Below, piece by piece: positions 15,381 through 18,487 of a stretch of DNA of 18,487 nucleotides. The number at the start of each line of letters is the position of its first letter. The first letter of the stretch is position 1. Source of the DNA: Caulobacteraceae bacterium (GTDB lineage: Bacteria; Pseudomonadota; Alphaproteobacteria; Caulobacterales; Caulobacteraceae); contig CANMXH010000018.1 of NCBI GenBank assembly GCA_947501315.1, positions 1 to 18,487 of the forward strand, in the 5' to 3' direction. Made by a program: the position numbers and the translations under genes. The notes beneath the pieces were generated by a model. The model was given only the letters and a program-made list of their open reading frames with translations. It was not told where the DNA came from and searched no databases.

Positions 15381-15691
15381 TCGCCTTGCTGGCGATGGCG
15401 GCCTGTTCGACGCCCGCCCCCGAAGTCTCAACGCCGCGCATGGTTGAGCCGGCTCAGATCAGTCAACCCACGGGCTCGCGCCCCTCCAGTCCGCCAGAAG
15501 ACATCTGCCGGGCAGGCGAACTGCAATGGCTGGTCGGCAAACCAAGGACCGAAATCCCTGTTCCGGTCGATGTCGTGAACCGGCGCGTCACCTGCACGAC
15601 CTGTCCAATCACCCGGGATTACGCACCCGCTCGCCTGAACATCTTCTTCAATGAACGGACCGGACTCGTTGAGCAGGTCCGCTGCGGTTGA
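15299..15691 (+). CDS. Putative I78-family protease-inhibitor lipoprotein
   Basis: The mature part begins at the lipobox LLAMAAC and is about 95 residues: a Ser/Pro-rich linker, then EDICRAGELQWLVGKPRTEI, a CTTC motif, and DYAPARLNIFFNERTGLVEQVRCG at the end. This C-terminal pattern (xDYxPxRLNxxxDExGxVxxxxCG) and the LQWLVGKP segment match the I78 peptidase-inhibitor family, small periplasmic serine-protease inhibitors. A lipid anchor would hold it at a membrane. The start is unresolved: ATG 15242 and GTG 15299 lie inside holC in another frame and leave an overlong n-region; TTG 15386 and ATG 15395 cut into the signal sequence; a CTG at 15377 touching the holC stop would fit by position. I use GTG 15299 as the nearest ordinary start keeping the signal intact. 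The mature region is much surer than the start. Confidence 0.7.
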   Translation: MEDPERGGCGAGLLETVAGRTLGKGGLIALLAMAACSTPAPEVSTPRMVEPAQISQPTGSRPSSPPEDICRAGELQWLVGKPRTEIPVPVDVVNRRVTCTTCPITRDYAPARLNIFFNERTGLVEQVRCG

Positions 15692-15698
15692 ACCCAAC

Positions 15699-15721
15699 CT
15701 TGACGATAGAGTGCTATCAAG
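15699..15721. promoter_or_regulatory. Near-palindrome/-35-like element upstream of the TPR gene
   Basis: TTGACG at 15700-15705 equals a -35 element. It runs into GATAG-agtg-CTATC (15705-15718), a five-base inverted repeat that extends to TTGA on the left and TCAA on the right with a two-base offset. It lies about 40 bases before the TPR gene start in a 65-base gap. It could be a promoter with an operator, but no -10 at proper spacing is clear. Confidence 0.3.
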
Positions 15722-15740
15722 TCAGGGTTGCCGGGAAGGT

Positions 15741-15748
15741 AGAGGAGG
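15741..15748 (+). promoter_or_regulatory. Strong ribosome binding site for the TPR gene
   Basis: AGAGGAGG, the strongest Shine-Dalgarno match in the window, ends eight bases before the ATG at 15757. It decides the start against an upstream in-frame TTG at 15688, which would bury the signal peptide behind 23 extra residues. Confidence 0.8.
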
Positions 15749-15756
15749 CCCCGTTC

Positions 15757-17454
15757 ATGCGCTCAATCCTGCTGGCTGGCGTTGCCCTGACGGTTTCGCT
15801 CATTGGACCCGTCGCTGTTGCTGACGCGACCGCCGAACGGGCCATGCTTGACCGGATCGAGCGACCGCAGGTCTGTGGCCCCGCCGTTTCGGCAAATACG
15901 GGGACGCCGTTCGCCGACATGGTGATGGTCGAGGGCTTCGGAACCGGAGGCTTTGAGGTCGATACGGCCGTTCCTGAAGCCCAGGCCTGGTTCAATCACG
16001 GCGTCCGGCTGCGCTGGGCCTTCGAGCACAAGGAATCGGTGCGGGCCTTCCGCAAGGCGCGGCTGCTGGACCCCAGCTGTGGCATGTGCGCCTGGGGCGA
16101 GGCCTGGGCCCTCGGCCCCAATCTGAACGGCGGGGGCAACGACGACGACAGTCAGGCCGCCGCCCTCAGGGCCGCGCGCGACGCCCGTCGACTGGCGCGG
16201 CGCGCCACACCGATGCAGCGCCAGATGATCGACGCCCTGGTCCAGCGCTACGGCGGTGTCAGGGAATCCCGCGACCGTCGCTTCGCCCAGGCCATGGACC
16301 GGATCGCCCGCAGCAATCCGGCGGATATCACGGTCGCCGCAATCACGGCTGACGCCTGGATGCTCAAGGCCGACGAATGGTGGGATGAAGACGGCAAGGC
16401 CAGGGACCCCGGCATCACCCGGGCCATGGGTCTTCTCGAACAGGCGCTGGCGACAGCGCCGGACGATCCCGGTGCCATCCACCTCTACATTCACCTGACA
16501 GAATGGTCGGACGATCCGCACAAGGCCATTCCCTACGGCGAGCGCCTGGCCCGGCTGGCTCCCGGGGCCAGCCATCTGGTGCATATGCCGTCGCACACCT
16601 TCTATCGGGTCGGCCGCTATCGGGACGCCATGATGTCCAACGTCAATGCGGTGGCGCTGGACCGGGCTTACGACCGGCTCGCGCGGCCCCCCGGCGGGGT
16701 GCCCGGTATGCCGCTGCACGGCCACAACATCCATTTCGGCATGGGCGGTGCCCTGATGGCCGGCGGGGCTGACGAGGGGCTGAAGCTCGCAGAGTGGTTC
16801 CTGGCAACCTACCCCGAAATCCCGGCGGACAACATGTGGCGGCAGATGGTCGCCAACAATGCCTATGCCAACTATGGCCGGTTTGGTTCGCCGCAACAGG
16901 TCGCGGCCCTTCCTGAGCCCGAAGCCACCCGTCCGATGCTGCGCATCAGCTGGCACTATGCGCGCGGCGAGGCGGCGGCGCGGGCCGGTGACGCGGCAGC
17001 CGTCCGTGTCGAGGCCGAGGCGATCAAGACCCTGCGGGCTGCCCCGACCTTCACATCGGGCCCGATGGGGGCTCAACGCCGCGACTTTACCGAACTGTCG
17101 CAGCGAGTCCTTGAGGGTCGTGCGGCGATGATCGCGGGCGATGCCGATGCGGCCATCGCCGCTTTCACCCGCGCAGCAGCGATTCAGGGGCAGGGCGAGG
17201 AGGGCGGCGACCCGCCCATCATCTGGTACCCGACCCGCCGCAGCCTCGCCGCGGCTCTCTTGCTGAAAGGGGATGCAGCCGGTGCCCGCGCCAAGGTGCT
17301 GGAGCTGATCGAGGACTGGCCGAGCGATCCGTACAGCTATTTCGTGCTGGCCGAGGCCGAAGCCGCCCTCGGAAATGCGACCGCCTCGGCCGAGGCTCGT
17401 CGCCGGTCGCGGATCGAATGGATCGGCGGAGACATGGACCTGAAACTGGCCTGA
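15757..17454 (+). CDS. Secreted TPR-repeat protein, unknown function
   Basis: A 565-residue exported protein. The signal peptide is MRSILLAGVALTVSLIGPVA followed by VADA (residues 1-24). A TPR-like helical array follows: the first unit is WFNHGVRLRWAFEHKESVRA, and further helix pairs run to the C-terminus (KGDAAGARAKVLELIEDWP). Conserved-looking signatures are LDPSCGMCAWGEAWALGPN (CxxC at Cys108/111, plus Cys40) and three His clusters: IHLYIHLTEW (His242, 246), SHLVHMPSHTFYRVGRY (His273, 276, 280) and LHGHNIHFGMGG (His321, 323, 326). I recall an uncharacterised bacterial TPR family with the same signatures, but no assigned activity. The frame opens at 15688; ATG 15757 is chosen because AGAGGAGG (15741-15748) lies eight bases before it and it begins the signal peptide. 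It ends six bases from the convergent panC. Confidence 0.85.
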   Translation: MRSILLAGVALTVSLIGPVAVADATAERAMLDRIERPQVCGPAVSANTGTPFADMVMVEGFGTGGFEVDTAVPEAQAWFNHGVRLRWAFEHKESVRAFRKARLLDPSCGMCAWGEAWALGPNLNGGGNDDDSQAAALRAARDARRLARRATPMQRQMIDALVQRYGGVRESRDRRFAQAMDRIARSNPADITVAAITADAWMLKADEWWDEDGKARDPGITRAMGLLEQALATAPDDPGAIHLYIHLTEWSDDPHKAIPYGERLARLAPGASHLVHMPSHTFYRVGRYRDAMMSNVNAVALDRAYDRLARPPGGVPGMPLHGHNIHFGMGGALMAGGADEGLKLAEWFLATYPEIPADNMWRQMVANNAYANYGRFGSPQQVAALPEPEATRPMLRISWHYARGEAAARAGDAAAVRVEAEAIKTLRAAPTFTSGPMGAQRRDFTELSQRVLEGRAAMIAGDADAAIAAFTRAAAIQGQGEEGGDPPIIWYPTRRSLAAALLLKGDAAGARAKVLELIEDWPSDPYSYFVLAEAEAALGNATASAEARRRSRIEWIGGDMDLKLA

Positions 17455-17460
17455 GACGGA

Positions 17461-18333
17461 TCAGGCCGGCGCGGCGACGGCCATGTTGTCGATCAAACGG
17501 GTCCGCCCGAGCCAGACGGCGGCCAGAATCCGGGCCGGCGCCTCCACAACGCCGTTCCGGAAGGCCCCGAGATCGTCCGTGCGCCGGATCGCCACATAGT
17601 CGATCCGCTCGAACCCGGCCTTGAGCAGGGCTGCATGGGCGTCGCGCTCCACCGCTGCCAGTGGCCGCCGGGCGGCGGCCTTATCTGCGGCCTCAGCCAG
17701 CACTCCGTTCAGCCGCCGCGCGACCTCAAGCTCGCCTTCGCTCAGATAGGCATTGCGGGACGACAGGGCCAGGCCGTGGTCGTCCCGCATGGTCGGCGAG
17801 CCGATGATTTCGGTGGGAATATCCAGATCGCGGACCAGCCGCCGCACGACCATCAACTGCTGCCAGTCCTTCTCGCCGAAAACCGCCACATCCGCCTGGA
17901 CCTGGTTCAGCAGCTTGGTGACCACCAGGGCCACGCCGCCGAACATCTGCGGCCGGAATGCGCCTTCCAGTCCATCGGCCGGCCCCCCGACGTTGATCGT
18001 GGTGGTCGCTCCCGCCGGATACATTTCCTCCACTGTCGGCGCGAACAGGAGGTCACAACCTGCCCCGGCCAGAAGTTCCGCGTCCCGAGCCTCCTGCCTC
18101 GGATAGGTTCCAAGGTCCTCATGGGCGGCGAACTGGGTCGGGTTGACGAAGATACTGGCGACGACCCGGTCCGCGCGCTGTCCGGCCTCCCCAACCAGCG
18201 TCAGATGCCCTGCGTGCAGGGCACCCATGGTCGGCACAAAGCCGACGGTGAGTCCTTGCCGTCGCCAGGCGCTCAAGGATTCACGCAATGCCGCGATGCT
18301 GCGGACCACCGGAAGGACGCCAGTCTCGGTCAT
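17461..18333 (-). CDS. panC: Pantothenate synthetase
   Basis: A 290-residue cytosolic enzyme that joins pantoate and beta-alanine with ATP to make pantothenate, the precursor of CoA and of the ACP prosthetic group. It is a nucleotidyltransferase-fold ligase. The first ATP motif is VGFVPTMGALHAGHLTLV, with HAGH at residues 40-43. ASIFVNPTQFAAHEDLGTYPR, VFGEKDWQQLMVVRRLVRDL and ALSSRNAYLSEGE follow in the usual order, and IDYVAIRRTDDL lies near the end. Length fits (E. coli 283). The frame extends to 18405, but the extra residues are not PanC-like, so I use the ATG at 18333 giving MTETGVLPVVRSIAALRESL. It converges on the TPR gene with a six-base gap and is divergent from the next gene. panB is not in the window. 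Confidence 0.96.
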   Translation of the reverse strand: MTETGVLPVVRSIAALRESLSAWRRQGLTVGFVPTMGALHAGHLTLVGEAGQRADRVVASIFVNPTQFAAHEDLGTYPRQEARDAELLAGAGCDLLFAPTVEEMYPAGATTTINVGGPADGLEGAFRPQMFGGVALVVTKLLNQVQADVAVFGEKDWQQLMVVRRLVRDLDIPTEIIGSPTMRDDHGLALSSRNAYLSEGELEVARRLNGVLAEAADKAAARRPLAAVERDAHAALLKAGFERIDYVAIRRTDDLGAFRNGVVEAPARILAAVWLGRTRLIDNMAVAAPA

Positions 18334-18408
18334 GGTGAACGGATTAACCCTTTGGCTTAAGCCTGATTGTGAACCGTGCGGCAGAACTTGCCGTGCCAGT
18401 ATCAACCT
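18334..18408. promoter_or_regulatory. Divergent spacer between panC and a lipoprotein gene
   Basis: 75 bases that must carry control elements for both genes. It holds GGCTTAAGCC (18354-18363), a perfect 10-base palindrome, and CGGCA-gaact-TGCCG (18379-18393), a second inverted repeat. No -35/-10 pair is convincing on either strand. The palindromes are direct observations; an operator role is only a guess. Confidence 0.3.
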
Positions 18409-18487
18409 ATGACGCCCAGCCTCATCACTCGTCCAGTCGCGGTGCTCGCCGCAGCCCTCGGCCTGAATGCCTGTGGCATGGTCGACA
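18409..18487 (+). CDS. Putative lipoprotein, N-terminal end (partial)
   Basis: Twenty-six codons before the window ends. They read MTPSLITRPVAVLAAALGLN then ACGMVD: a short n-region with one Arg, a hydrophobic core (VAVLAAALGL), and a Cys at residue 22 preceded by LNA, which resembles a lipobox. If correct, this is an exported lipid-anchored protein, divergent from panC. The ribosome site before the ATG is not clear. Too little is present to assign a family, and a non-lipidated signal peptide or a chance open frame remain possible. Confidence 0.5.
   Translation, partial: MTPSLITRPVAVLAAALGLNACGMVD

Noticed and set aside
15710..15718. AGTGCTATC, preceded by G on neither side as needed, looking like half of a CIRCE heat-shock operator
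   Set aside because: Only part of one half-site (GAGTGCTA-like) is present and there is no TTAGCACTC partner nine bases away; the downstream gene is not a chaperone.
18344..18360. TTAA...TTAA resembling a CtrA binding site
   Set aside because: The spacing is nine bases; the Caulobacter CtrA site has TTAA-N7-TTAA, so it does not fit.
1..18487. Possible defence island, prophage, CRISPR array or biosynthetic cluster
   Set aside because: No spaced direct repeats, integrase, transposase, nuclease, toxin-antitoxin pair or large synthase is visible. Nearly every gene is a recognisable core function in conserved order, so a hidden novel system is not supported.

Overview
The window is a dense, GC-rich (roughly two thirds G+C by eye) stretch of ordinary bacterial chromosome. 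The gene content and order point to an alphaproteobacterium, most likely Caulobacterales and Brevundimonas-like. This rests on the order acpP-fabF-mltG-yicC-gmk, the alphaproteobacterial character of the proteins and the GC-rich hairpin repeat between genes. The genus is inference; the class is fairly safe. There is no phage, transposase, CRISPR, tRNA, rRNA or defence-like island.

Layout. (1) 1-4933, plus strand: the 3' end of a fabG-type reductase, a hairpin repeat pair, a small two-helix membrane protein, acpP with its own terminator-like hairpin, then a tightly overlapping run fabF-mltG-yicC-gmk (fatty-acid elongation, peptidoglycan chain termination, RNA turnover, GMP phosphorylation). 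(2) 5082-13286, minus strand, read right to left: lptF-lptG-lptD-surA-pdxA-rsmA. LptF/LptG pull LPS from the inner membrane, LptD inserts it into the outer membrane, and SurA is the periplasmic chaperone that helps LptD fold; pdxA (vitamin B6) and rsmA (16S rRNA dimethylation) follow as in E. coli. (3) 13421-15691, plus strand, divergent from lptF: pepA, holC and a small I78-type protease-inhibitor lipoprotein whose reading frame overlaps holC. The lptFG/pepA-holC divergence also occurs in E. coli. (4) 15757-17454: a secreted TPR protein of unknown function with conserved-looking Cys and His clusters. (5) 17461-18333, minus strand: panC (pantothenate). (6) 18409-end: the start of a putative lipoprotein.

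Coding density is very high. ATGA or TGATG overlaps join fabF/mltG, mltG/yicC, lptF/lptG and surA/pdxA, which implies translational coupling. No gene-free stretch exceeds 300 bases. The points most worth a second look are the uncharacterised His/Cys-rich TPR protein, a repeat whose arm supplies the stop codon of pdxA, the unresolved start of the I78 lipoprotein inside holC, and the unusual cysteine set and Asp-rich loop of LptD. I found no evidence of a novel multi-gene system.
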